From the NCBI GenBank assembly GCA_021772915.1, contig JAJFLB010000015.1, positions 62,001-126,000 on the forward strand: DNA of 64,000 nt. The letters run 5' to 3'. The DNA comes from Gammaproteobacteria bacterium. Lineage in GTDB: Bacteria; Pseudomonadota; Gammaproteobacteria; Xanthomonadales; SZUA-36. The notes beneath the pieces are model-generated. The model made no database searches. It was given only the letters and a program-made list of their open reading frames with translations, and had not been told where the DNA came from. The translations under genes were made by a program, and so were the position numbers. Shown here piece after piece: positions 55,179 through 63,803 of the stretch (the stretch's first letter is position 1; every line of letters begins with the position of its first letter).

Positions 55179-57997
55179 CTAAGAATGATAAAATCCGTGT
55201 TTCTCAGATAAGCAGGTTTTGCTTGGCTGGTCCCTACTTTACCCCCTGGGCTGAACTCTAATCCACCTTCGTAATGTCCCATAACGAAGCTAGGGGTGAG
55301 TGGCTCTAAAACACCATAACACCTCACATAAGCGGCGGTTGACTCTAAGAGTCGTGGGTGAGTATGGGCATTACCGATTTCAATCGACCCTACTGATCCT
55401 ACTAAGGTAACAAAACAGGCGTCACTATTTGTCCGCGTAGCGCCATCAACTACAGGCAAACCATTTACACAAGCAAATGGCGCGCCTCGTTCAACCACAT
55501 CGTCAGTTGGTATGGAAGCCAGGAAGGCATCAGCTACCCACTCACGCAGCGGTCCTTGGCAGAGATTTGCTAAGGCTTCGATCACTGCACTGGCAGATCT
55601 AAGCAAGCTATCAACGAGTGTGCACATATCAGAAACGGTAATAGTGAAAGGTCCTGGCGAATTAAAAACGTGGCTTATGGTCATACTTAATCCGCCTGTC
55701 CCGCCTCCGATGTAGGTGCCATTAGCCCAAAAAAAATACAGCACTGGACCGCAGTTAGGGCTAGCCCAAACAACATCGGCAGTAATATCAAATGGTATAC
55801 CCACAGTTACAGTGGCAGGTACGCTAAGCGTCGGTGTTGCAGTTGACCCCAACACACAGTTTGCTGATGCATATTCCGCTGGTAGAAAGTAACTGTTTGA
55901 GGCTTTATCAAATGATCGTTGCATTGCAGGTTCGGTTGCCAGCGCATTATACAGCCTTCGCCTTTGGTCAGCTGCCTCCTGAATAGCATTAGGCTTGGCC
56001 AGTCCAAACTTGGTTGGGATATCTAACACCGAAATCTCCCGGTTCCAGGTCAAGATTGCCCAAGGGGTGCCCTGAGAGCGGCTATAGTGCAGCTGCGAGA
56101 TTTGTCCCAATGTGTTTGAAACGCGTCTGAAGTCTGTTTCATTACCAAAGGTACGATCATCAAGTTGTTTGCGCAAACCCGCTTCACCTTCTGCGTATTG
56201 ATAGTCACTGAATCCTGCTGCACTGTTATCGATTGAAATTACCCGCCCATGTGCATCGTATTTGCAACTGATGGTCTGTGCTCCCGAGTCCAGCAAAGTT
56301 GGATTGCCATTACCATCATACTTGACATCCAGTTGGCCCCGAGAAGGATATTCAACTCTGGTGAGCTGGTTGTCATTGTTTAGTGTGTACTTTTCGCTAT
56401 AGGTTTGGCCCTGTGAACCGGTTCCGGATAAATCGGTTAAATTGCCGGTAGCGTCATAGTTGAAATTGTCAAAACTGCCATCATTGCGGTCAGTGGATAT
56501 TCTAAATCCCATTGAATCGTAGTTGTATGTATGCTCATTGCCATCCGGGAAAGTGATTGATGAGAGCCTGCCGATGGAATTGTATGCGAACTGACTGGCC
56601 TCGCTGCCATTCAGCAAGCGTGTTTGCAGACCGTCTTCGTTGTATTCATACGAGGTGGTTGCGCCATTTTCGGTTTGGCTGATCAAATCGCCTTTGTCGC
56701 TATAGCTGTATTGAGTCGTAGTCCCATTTTCGGTCTTTTTGGTGAGATTGCCCTTAACATCATAGCTCAGCACTTGACGGGTTCCGTCGGTGCCGGATAT
56801 TTCAAGCACGCGGTCTTTCCAGTCAAATATGTAGGTCAGTTCGACCTCCCCATCAGCGCCAAAGCGAACCATGCGCTCTGGGTTACCCACAAAATCATAA
56901 GTAAAGCTGCCTCTGGGTTGGCCGTTGTGGCGAAGCGTTGTTACTTCATTGCGCGAATTTAATTCGATTTCACTGACGAACCCTTCTGCATTAGTGATGC
57001 GTGTAGTGGCGCCTTGAGTGTTTTGTACAAACTCACTGGTGTTTCCCAGGTCGTCTTTTACGGTGGTTGTATTGCCTTCATAAGAATAAGTCAGTTTCAC
57101 GTGTCGAATCGCTGTACGTTTGACCTTGCCGTCATTGTGATAAGTAATAAATGCAGCTTTGTGTCCACGAGGGTCAATGGCTTGGGTCAATCTGCTGTTT
57201 GCGTATTTGTATTCCCAGACACTACCACCCAGATCCGTGACCTGATCAAGTTGGCCCTTGTTGTTATACCTGTAGGAAACGGCTCGGTTCTGATCGTCGT
57301 TTGCCTGAACTACCTTTCCATCCGGATTTCGGGTCATAAAAACGGCACGACCATTTTGGCCCGCTACCAAGGCAAGCCGGTGATCGGTGTCATAGCTAAG
57401 AGATATTTCATTACCGACATTGTCGGTTACCTTGGTTAGTCTGGCCACACCCCCCAGTGTGACAAAGCGCTTGGTCCATTGATTACGCAGGGTGAGCAAA
57501 AATCCATCGGAGGTTGCGGTCAGAGATTTCACATCTGAAGGCTGCGCCGGGTATGCCGAATAAGCACCACCTGCTTGTACAAAACTTGTGTTGCTCGAAC
57601 TGTCGTCTATGTAAGTTAGAGATCCATCTGCATTAACACTGATGGTTTCGGCAATGCTGATTCGCCATCCCGGCGAGAAATCTGAGGCGTCGTTACTGGT
57701 GCCATCGTATACGCGCGCAAACACAACCGGCATCCTGCCCACTGTTACCAGATCACGCCTTAAGAACGTAAGATTTCCAGTGCCAACATTAACAAAGCCT
57801 TTTTGGACGCCATTTAAGACAGTCTGTTCATTATGAAAAAAGGTGTTAATACGGCGGCGTTCAGTCAGCTCGTTTAGAAATTCTACTTGGGATTTGAGCT
57901 CTGGCGTAATTGCAGCATCGATCTCTGGCTGTGCATTGGCACCAGGAGATATGGAAACAAAAATACTAAGTACTAACGCTGAAATGAAATGTTTCAT
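55160..57997 (-). CDS. Secreted RHS/YD-repeat protein with PKD-like and putative C-terminal catalytic domain
   Basis: About 945 residues from ATG 57997, with a signal peptide (HFISALVLSIFVSISPGANAQ). Residues about 65-150 form an RHS N-terminal domain (VGRMPVVFARVYDGTSND); about 190-680 are YD repeats (VSYRYNNKGQLDQVTDLGG, LSYDVKGNLTKK, YEYNEDGLQTRLLNG). A PKD-like segment follows (about 755-815). The C-terminal ~125 residues contain GNAHTHPRL and FSPGGKVGTSQAKPAYL, resembling the HTHP/FSP pattern of DUF4329/JAB-like tips. The usual RHS-core junction DPxGL is not visible. Probably a polymorphic toxin or surface protein. Confidence 0.82.
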   Translation of the reverse strand: MKHFISALVLSIFVSISPGANAQPEIDAAITPELKSQVEFLNELTERRRINTFFHNEQTVLNGVQKGFVNVGTGNLTFLRRDLVTVGRMPVVFARVYDGTSNDASDFSPGWRISIAETISVNADGSLTYIDDSSSNTSFVQAGGAYSAYPAQPSDVKSLTATSDGFLLTLRNQWTKRFVTLGGVARLTKVTDNVGNEISLSYDTDHRLALVAGQNGRAVFMTRNPDGKVVQANDDQNRAVSYRYNNKGQLDQVTDLGGSVWEYKYANSRLTQAIDPRGHKAAFITYHNDGKVKRTAIRHVKLTYSYEGNTTTVKDDLGNTSEFVQNTQGATTRITNAEGFVSEIELNSRNEVTTLRHNGQPRGSFTYDFVGNPERMVRFGADGEVELTYIFDWKDRVLEISGTDGTRQVLSYDVKGNLTKKTENGTTTQYSYSDKGDLISQTENGATTSYEYNEDGLQTRLLNGSEASQFAYNSIGRLSSITFPDGNEHTYNYDSMGFRISTDRNDGSFDNFNYDATGNLTDLSGTGSQGQTYSEKYTLNNDNQLTRVEYPSRGQLDVKYDGNGNPTLLDSGAQTISCKYDAHGRVISIDNSAAGFSDYQYAEGEAGLRKQLDDRTFGNETDFRRVSNTLGQISQLHYSRSQGTPWAILTWNREISVLDIPTKFGLAKPNAIQEAADQRRRLYNALATEPAMQRSFDKASNSYFLPAEYASANCVLGSTATPTLSVPATVTVGIPFDITADVVWASPNCGPVLYFFWANGTYIGGGTGGLSMTISHVFNSPGPFTITVSDMCTLVDSLLRSASAVIEALANLCQGPLREWVADAFLASIPTDDVVERGAPFACVNGLPVVDGATRTNSDACFVTLVGSVGSIEIGNAHTHPRLLESTAAYVRCYGVLEPLTPSFVMGHYEGGLEFSPGGKVGTSQAKPAYLRNTDFIILRWPPLP

Positions 57998-58572
57998 CGA
58001 AATGCCTTGCACCTGCGCTAATGTCTTGCATACATGCAAGTCGATGAAGCTGGTGTTGGTCCTGTTCGCGTTTAGCACAATAGTATTCCTCATGTTGAAA
58101 TTACCTGGAATCTTCTTTGCTCCAAAAATCAGTGTCCTCATTAACAATAATTGGAAAAGTCACTGAATATTTAGAACTCCCATTTTTAGTCATACCGCAA
58201 AGAGCAAGTAATTGTCAATAATTACAGATAGATAGGAATTTCATGAGACATTTTTCTAACAATTTATTGTTGATTTCAAACATTATATTGTTTGGTTTTC
58301 AAGCGCCTGAGTTGGCGTAGAAAACTGAATGCTTGAGGTAAACTTTTGAAATTCAATACAAGTGGGATCAGTCTGTACCGAAATTAGGACAGGTGCCCTT
58401 ACCACTATATCGCTACGGGCAATAGCACATTATTGTTTGATATTAATTTTTAAATTTCGCAGTAAATAGCCCCGGCAAGGCCGGTGCTTCCGCCAGCGAG
58501 GTGCTCGAAAACGACCTTTGCGGAATCGCCGGCGGTTTGAATCGCGATTTTTCGACACGCTCAGTGAGCCAA
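57998..58572. other. AT-rich region between the RHS gene and the XRE regulator
   Basis: No supported gene. It must contain the RHS promoter, but no confident -35/-10 pair was picked out. A short GC-rich inverted repeat (CCGGCAAGGCCGG) lies near 58470. Confidence 0.3.
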
Positions 58573-58920
58573 TTACTTGAAATAACCACCCGTGGCTTCA
58601 TAGAGTTCATGGACGATTGTCCAGACAGCATCCTGGGCACTTAGTCCGAGCCTCATATACCTGGACAGTATGGGTAAGGGATCCAAATTACCAAGGTCTT
58701 CCAAAAAACTCACTGGTGTTAGCAATACCCACACTTCAACGTCAAGAGCACTTGCCAACCGGTGTATTACATCGATTGAGACGCCTGTTTTTTGGTGCAG
58801 AATGTTACCAACCTGAGCTTGCGATATTCCTGCCATACTGGCCAACTGAGCTTGTGATTGAATCTCAGTGTGCTTCATTAGAGTGCGAATGTTAGTGGCT
58901 AAGACCGTTCGAACTTCCAT
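58573..58920 (-). CDS. XRE/Cro-C1 helix-turn-helix regulator
   Basis: 115 residues; HTH SQAQLASMAGISQAQVGNILHQ with the following TGVSIDVIHRLASALDVEVWVLLTP typical of XRE proteins. The C-terminal tail has no known domain. Such small regulators are common in integrated elements. It is the last intact gene of the island before the scar at dusA. Confidence 0.85.
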   Translation of the reverse strand: MEVRTVLATNIRTLMKHTEIQSQAQLASMAGISQAQVGNILHQKTGVSIDVIHRLASALDVEVWVLLTPVSFLEDLGNLDPLPILSRYMRLGLSAQDAVWTIVHELYEATGGYFK

Positions 58921-59056
58921 GCCTATATCCCCTATTTGTCAAACATCATGTTAATTGGGCTAGTGGAAACCCTGTGGCCTGCTCCTTACCATCTTAGCTG
59001 AAGTTCTTTCGGGTGCGTTAGTCTTGACCTGCGAGCACAGAAGCTGCAGTTCTACT

Positions 59057-59152
59057 GTGTTTGAGTGCATCGAAGTGTTCTACAATCGAAAACGCCGACA
59101 CAGCCATTTGGGCGGTGTCAGTCCGGAGGCCTTCGAGCAGGCCTCATTTTGA
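59057..59152 (+). pseudogene. IS3-family transposase C-terminal remnant
   Basis: The frame ending at TGA 59150-59152 encodes VFECIEVFYNRKRRHSHLGG followed by VSPEAFEQAS, the characteristic end of IS3-family OrfB (DDE domain tail). Everything upstream of about 59057 is lost. The sequence TATTGGGGGTAGTCCA, ending at about 59188, looks like the inverted-repeat end of the element. Confidence 0.8.
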
Positions 59153-59189
59153 GGCTTGGCGTTGTCTAGGGTATTGGGGGTAGTCCATG

Positions 59190-59246
59190 TTGTTACTGGT
59201 GCCATCGTATACGCGCGCAAACACAACCGGCAATCTGCCTACCGTT
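59190..59246 (-). pseudogene. Fragment of a second RHS-type gene
   Basis: Minus strand TVGRLPVVFARVYDGTSNN matches residues of the RHS protein (VTVGRMPVVFARVYDGTSND, encoded at about 57689-57745) with small changes; the shared DNA is about 50 bp. It abuts the IS3 end on one side and the integrase remnant on the other, so a second RHS gene once lay here. Confidence 0.75.
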
Positions 59247-59318
59247 TTTGCGCAGCTTGATTTCGGCCCGGTATACAATTGAGCCGTCTTGACGTTTTCG
59301 TTTCGTGATCGTGGCCAT
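59240..59318 (-). pseudogene. Truncated tyrosine recombinase (integrase) start
   Basis: ATG at 59318 opens MATITKRKRQDGSIVYRAEI followed by KLRKNG, the typical N-terminal arm-binding start of phage/island integrases. The frame then enters the RHS fragment and ends after ~20 unrelated residues. Only about 26 codons remain. It lies 167 bp from dusA and divergent to it. Confidence 0.7.
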
Positions 59319-59484
59319 TGGTATACTCAGCTTGGAGGTTGCGATCCGTCCAATAAACCGAATAACCGGTCCTCCACGTCCTCCATTTCGCTCCCCCATG
59401 GAGGATTGTCCTCCAAAAAATGGGTAAAAATGGTTGTTAATGGGTTTGGAATAGGGCTGTTTAACATGATGATAAAAAAGAGAA

Positions 59485-60519
59485 ATGTCAGGTAATTCAA
59501 GTATATCCGTAAACCGGAAACTATGTGTCGCTCCAATGATGGACTGGACGGACCGGCATTGTCGTTACTTCCATCGTTTGCTGGCGCCCTCTGCGCTGGT
59601 ATATACGGAAATGGTGACCACTGGTGCCATTATTCATGGTGATGAGGACCGTTTTCTGCTTTACAACCCGGAGGAACATCCCCTGGCCCTGCAATTGGGT
59701 GGCAGCGTACCGGATGAATTGGCGGAGTGTGCACGTATTGCCTGGAATCGTGGTTACGATGAAGTCAACTTGAATGTCGGTTGTCCTTCAGACCGGGTGC
59801 AGCGCGGGCGATTTGGGGCCTGCCTGATGTTGGAGCCTGAGCTGGTTAAAGATTGTCTGTCGGCCATGCTGGATGCGGTAGATATTCCGGTGACCATCAA
59901 AACTCGGATCGGGGTGGATGATCATTACAGCTATCAGTTTATGCGTGACTTTGTGGGTCAGGTGGCCGAGTCAGGGTGTACCGTATTCATCATTCACGCG
60001 CGCAAGGCCGTTCTTGACGGGCTGAGTCCCAAACAGAACCGTGAGGTACCGCCTTTGCACCATGACTGGGTATACCGCTTGAAACAAGAACTCCCGGGGC
60101 TGGAGGTCGTCATCAATGGTGGCGTGGACTCGGTTGCGACAGCGCTTGGTCACCTGGCACATGTAGACGGCGTAATGCTGGGTCGGGCAGCCTATAAAAC
60201 GCCGTGGGTACTGGCCCAGTGCCAGGAACACTTCTTTGACCAGAAGAGCGGTATGAGTCGAACCAGGATCATTGATTCAATGACAGCCTATCTTGAAGGC
60301 CAGGTTCAGTCCGGGGTTGCTGTAAAGCATGTTAGTCGGCACCTGTTGGGACTATTCCAGGGTCTGCCAGGCGCCAAAGCCTGGCGTCGTTATCTGAGTG
60401 AAAACGCCTGGCGGGATGACCAAAATACAGAATTGCTTCAACAGGCCTTGTTGACCATGCAGGTGGCCGCCGGTGATCGGGTACCCGACGAACTTCCGGT
60501 CTGTGATGATTTAGTCTGA
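59485..60519 (+). CDS. dusA: tRNA-dihydrouridine synthase A
   Basis: Reduces U20/U20a in tRNA with FMN and NADPH. 344 residues; VAPMMDWTDRHCRYFHRLL, the catalytic Cys100 in LNVGCPSDRVQ, IHARKAVLDGLSPKQNREVPPL and the late INGGVDSVATAL are diagnostic. The gene is complete. dusA is a known insertion target of integrative elements, in line with the integrase remnant just upstream. The RBS AAAGAGAA before the ATG is moderate. Confidence 0.97.
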   Translation: MSGNSSISVNRKLCVAPMMDWTDRHCRYFHRLLAPSALVYTEMVTTGAIIHGDEDRFLLYNPEEHPLALQLGGSVPDELAECARIAWNRGYDEVNLNVGCPSDRVQRGRFGACLMLEPELVKDCLSAMLDAVDIPVTIKTRIGVDDHYSYQFMRDFVGQVAESGCTVFIIHARKAVLDGLSPKQNREVPPLHHDWVYRLKQELPGLEVVINGGVDSVATALGHLAHVDGVMLGRAAYKTPWVLAQCQEHFFDQKSGMSRTRIIDSMTAYLEGQVQSGVAVKHVSRHLLGLFQGLPGAKAWRRYLSENAWRDDQNTELLQQALLTMQVAAGDRVPDELPVCDDLV

Positions 60520-60664
60520 GGCCCGCCGGTATTGCCCGCTGGTATGGGTGTTGAAGGCGCGCAGAGCAGTAACCAGCATATTCCGATGTTCTGAATTGTT
60601 CAGGTGAAATTCACTTTATTAAGTTAGAATTGTCCCAGGCACATAAATCAGTGAGCGCACGTTA

Positions 60665-60919
60665 GTGGAACTGGCGAAACGAAAACAATTGCAGAGATTA
60701 TGTATCTTGATAGTGGCGTTTCTGGTATCTGGGTCGGCTTTTGCCATCAACCTGAGTGAGGCTGCCAAGCAGGCAGCCCGAAAAAATAATGCAAAAGTGC
60801 TTTCGGCAAGAACCGTCAAACAGGGTAATAAGCAGATGCACCAGATCAAACTGCTGACCAAAAAAGGGGTTGTCAAGACGGTAAGGGTCCCCGCCAATAA
60901 CAAGAAAAAAAATCGCTAG
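60665..60919 (+). CDS. Small exported basic protein upstream of a two-component system
   Basis: 84 residues starting at GTG 60665. Signal peptide LCILIVAFLVSGSAFA, then a basic region (AAKQAARKNNAKVLSARTVKQGNKQMHQIKLLTKKG) that resembles a short PepSY-like strand-helix. It is 11 bp from the response regulator. In related loci small PepSY proteins precede PhoPQ-like pairs and may modulate the sensor in the periplasm; this is inferred. Confidence 0.75.
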   Translation: MELAKRKQLQRLCILIVAFLVSGSAFAINLSEAAKQAARKNNAKVLSARTVKQGNKQMHQIKLLTKKGVVKTVRVPANNKKKNR

Positions 60920-60930
60920 AGGCGCCTTAA

Positions 60931-61614
60931 ATGCGTATTTTACTGGTTGAGGACGATACAGGACTGCAAGCTTCATTAGCAGAGATTTTGCGTGAGGCGG
61001 GCTACGCTGTTGATGTCAGCGGTGATGGTGTTGAGGGCCTGTTTTTCGGAGAAGAATACCCGCTTGATCTGGCTATCATTGATCTGGGCCTGCCTGGGAT
61101 GTCGGGACTTGAACTCATCCGTAAGCTGCGTGAAGGTGACCACCAGTTCCCGATTTTGATTCTGACCGCACGATCAGAGTGGCAGGATAAAGTGGAGGGG
61201 CTGGAATCCGGCGCCGATGACTACCTGACCAAACCGTTTCATCCGGAAGAACTCAAGGCCCGTGTCAGTGCCTTGCTGCGTCGCGCAGCCGGGCACGCGC
61301 AACCGGTAATAGAATTCGGTGCGCTGAAAATCGATCTCGTCAGTCAACGGGTAGCCTGTGAAGACAGTGAAATTGAATTGACTACTTATGAGTACAAGGT
61401 ATTTGAGTATCTGTTAATGCACCCGAATGAAGTGGTCACCAAGACGGTACTGTCCGAACATATCTACGAAGAAGATGCCGACCGTGACAGCAATGTTATC
61501 GAGGTGTTTGTTGGCCGTTTGCGCAGAAAAATTGACCCCGACGGGACACTCCGTCCCATTGAGACCTTGCGGGGTAGGGGATATCGACTGAATATGCAGT
61601 CCCCTACTGCATAA
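60931..61614 (+). CDS. OmpR/PhoP-family response regulator
   Basis: 227 residues: receiver with acidic pocket VEDD, phospho-acceptor Asp51 in AIIDLGLPGMSGLEL, Thr in LTARSEW and Lys in DDYLTKPFHP. The C-terminal winged helix has ELTTYEYKVFEYLLMHPNEVV and VFVGRLRRKIDPDG...LRGRGYRL. Closest in style to PhoP. It is followed after 20 bp by its sensor kinase. Confidence 0.95.
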   Translation: MRILLVEDDTGLQASLAEILREAGYAVDVSGDGVEGLFFGEEYPLDLAIIDLGLPGMSGLELIRKLREGDHQFPILILTARSEWQDKVEGLESGADDYLTKPFHPEELKARVSALLRRAAGHAQPVIEFGALKIDLVSQRVACEDSEIELTTYEYKVFEYLLMHPNEVVTKTVLSEHIYEEDADRDSNVIEVFVGRLRRKIDPDGTLRPIETLRGRGYRLNMQSPTA

Positions 61615-61634
61615 AAATCACCACGCCGGGTATC

Positions 61635-63014
61635 GTGATTTTTCACCTTAACGAGAAACAGCCTTTCTCCCTGCGTCTGCGCCTGGTATTACTCGCAGCA
61701 TTAATTCTGTTGATCTCACTCAGCCTGGTGTACGCGGCGCTGGATGCCGCATTTCAAAGCAGCAGCGAAGCCGGCTTGAAAACCCGTATGGAAACCCTGG
61801 TCTACCTGGTGTTGGCGGCAACCGAAGTGGGGGGGAACAGTTCCCTGACCGTTGCAGAGGCAACGGGTGATCCACGTCTGGACAGTCCCGGCTCAGGATT
61901 TTATGCCCATCTTCACGGCGAAAATGATGAATGGAGTTCCGCTTCTTCCCTGGGTATCGGCCTGCCGGAACTACCTCCATTCAACGCCGGAGAAAGTGGC
62001 TTTGTGACACCCACTACATCAATCGATTATTACACTTTTCGCTATGGCATCAGCTGGGAATTGCCCGATGGCAACCTGTTACCGTTGATGGTCACCATTC
62101 TGGTTGAACCTTCAGAGTTTCGAGGGGAACGCAAAGCATTCCGCGCCGGGTTGCTGCGCTCCCTGGGTGCCGCTGGGGCGATCCTGATATTGGCTCAATT
62201 GATCCTCTTGACCCTGGGGCTAAGACCATTGAGACGGATGTCACGCGACATTGCCGGCATTGAATCAGGCCAATTGGAGCGCCTGGAAGGCAGATATCCG
62301 AGAGAGTTGGAGCGCTTAACAGCAAATATAAATCAATTACTGGATACGGAAAAGGCTAATCAAACCCGTTACCGCAATGCACTGGATTCGCTCGCTCACA
62401 GCCTGAAAACGCCGTTGTCAGTCATTCGTTCCAGCCTTCCGGCAGACACTGCAGCGAAGTCGAGCGCAATCAATAGCGCGGTTGGCGATATGCGACGCCT
62501 GGTTGCAACGCGTTTACAACGTGCCGCCGCATCAACCCGGCGCAGCATGGCCCCGGCAGTTGACGTAAAAGTACAGGTTGATCGACTTACACGGTCGCTG
62601 CAGCGTGTTTATTCTCAGGATTTGATAAGGATTGATGTCAGCATTGAAGATGGATTGATGTTTTATGGGGAGGCAAGAGATTTGTTGGAACTGATGGGAA
62701 ATCTGCTGGACAACGGCTGTAAATATGGTGACGGACAGATTCGTCTGGCCGCGCGGTCTCACGACCTGGCAAAGCCACAATCCGGTATAGATCTTAAGGT
62801 GGAAGACAATGGTCCTGGTATAGCAAAAGCGGAGCGCCAGCAATTGTTACAGCGTGGTGTGCGTGGAGATGAGCGTGCAGAAGGCCATGGCTTGGGTTTG
62901 GCCATCGTGTTGGAAATTGTGACCGCATACAATGGTGAAATAGTCATCAATGACAGCGATCTTGGTGGTGCCGGAATCAGTGTTACACTGAGAACCCGCC
63001 TGGGTACCGGTTAG
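61635..63014 (+). CDS. PhoQ-like sensor histidine kinase
   Basis: 459 residues from GTG 61635. Two TM segments (about 13-33, LVLLAALILLISLSLVYAAL, and about 178-196) flank a ~140-residue periplasmic sensor. The dimerisation helix carries His255 in SLAHSLKTPLSVI, and the ATPase has LLELMGNLLDNGCKYG, DNGPGI and GHGLGLAIV. The HAMP-like linker is RPLRRMSRDIAGIESGQ. The pair likely responds to divalent cations, acidity or peptides, as PhoQ does. Confidence 0.94.
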   Translation: MIFHLNEKQPFSLRLRLVLLAALILLISLSLVYAALDAAFQSSSEAGLKTRMETLVYLVLAATEVGGNSSLTVAEATGDPRLDSPGSGFYAHLHGENDEWSSASSLGIGLPELPPFNAGESGFVTPTTSIDYYTFRYGISWELPDGNLLPLMVTILVEPSEFRGERKAFRAGLLRSLGAAGAILILAQLILLTLGLRPLRRMSRDIAGIESGQLERLEGRYPRELERLTANINQLLDTEKANQTRYRNALDSLAHSLKTPLSVIRSSLPADTAAKSSAINSAVGDMRRLVATRLQRAAASTRRSMAPAVDVKVQVDRLTRSLQRVYSQDLIRIDVSIEDGLMFYGEARDLLELMGNLLDNGCKYGDGQIRLAARSHDLAKPQSGIDLKVEDNGPGIAKAERQQLLQRGVRGDERAEGHGLGLAIVLEIVTAYNGEIVINDSDLGGAGISVTLRTRLGTG

Positions 63015-63035
63015 CAGGCATCTTCAACTGACCTT

Positions 63036-63803
63036 ATGCAGCAACTGATCCACATCATGCAACGTCTACGTGACCCGGAGAAGGGATGTCCCTGGGATGT
63101 GGAGCAGGATTTTTCAAGTGTTGCCCCGTATACCATTGAAGAAGCCTATGAGGTTGCGGATGCCATCGCCCGTGGTGACATGGCTGATCTTAAAGACGAG
63201 CTCGGTGACCTGTTGTTCCAGGTGGTCTTCCACGCACAGATGGCCAAAGAGCAGGGGTGCTTTGATTTTGAGGATGTGCACGCAGCGGTCTGTGCGAAAA
63301 TGCAAGACCGTCACCCACATGTTTTTTCCGACCGCAAAATTGAAGACGCTTCACAGCAGGCACAGGCATGGGAGGACTACAAGGCCGAAGAAAGAAAAAA
63401 CAAGGGCGAACACAGCTTGATGGACAATGTCCCGGCAGGCATGGCAGAGCTACAAAGGGCAATCAAGTTACAAAAACGTGCAGCCAAAACTGGCTTCGAC
63501 TGGGGATCAGTACCTCCTGTGATGGAAAAGTTTGACGAGGAGTTGGCCGAAATGCGGGTGGCCATGGCCGCCGGCGATCCGGATGCCATGGAGGATGAAC
63601 TGGGAGATCTGTTGTTTGCTGCAACCAATCTCGCACGGCAACTTGGTTTGGACCCCGGTGCCGCATTACGGCGAGCCAATGCCAAGTTTGAGCGTCGTTT
63701 TCGGGCCATGGAAGACGCGGTTGGCGGGCAACACCAACTTGACAGCATGAGTCTGGATGAGATGGAAGACCTGTGGCAGAGCATAAAAAGACAAAATGAA
63801 TAA
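63036..63803 (+). CDS. mazG: Nucleoside triphosphate pyrophosphohydrolase MazG
   Basis: 255 residues with two MazG folds: RLRDPEKGCPWDVEQDF, TIEEAYEVADAI and LKDELGDLLFQVVFHAQMA in the first, FDEELAEMRVAMA and MEDELGDLLFAATNLAR in the second. Metal-binding EExxE/ExxD residues are present. Clears aberrant or surplus NTPs. Overlaps rmuC by 8 bp. Confidence 0.96.
   Translation: MQQLIHIMQRLRDPEKGCPWDVEQDFSSVAPYTIEEAYEVADAIARGDMADLKDELGDLLFQVVFHAQMAKEQGCFDFEDVHAAVCAKMQDRHPHVFSDRKIEDASQQAQAWEDYKAEERKNKGEHSLMDNVPAGMAELQRAIKLQKRAAKTGFDWGSVPPVMEKFDEELAEMRVAMAAGDPDAMEDELGDLLFAATNLARQLGLDPGAALRRANAKFERRFRAMEDAVGGQHQLDSMSLDEMEDLWQSIKRQNE

Noticed and set aside
58443-58640. 65-codon minus-strand frame overlapping the XRE gene
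   Set aside because: Out-of-frame overlap with the XRE 3' end and no signals of its own.
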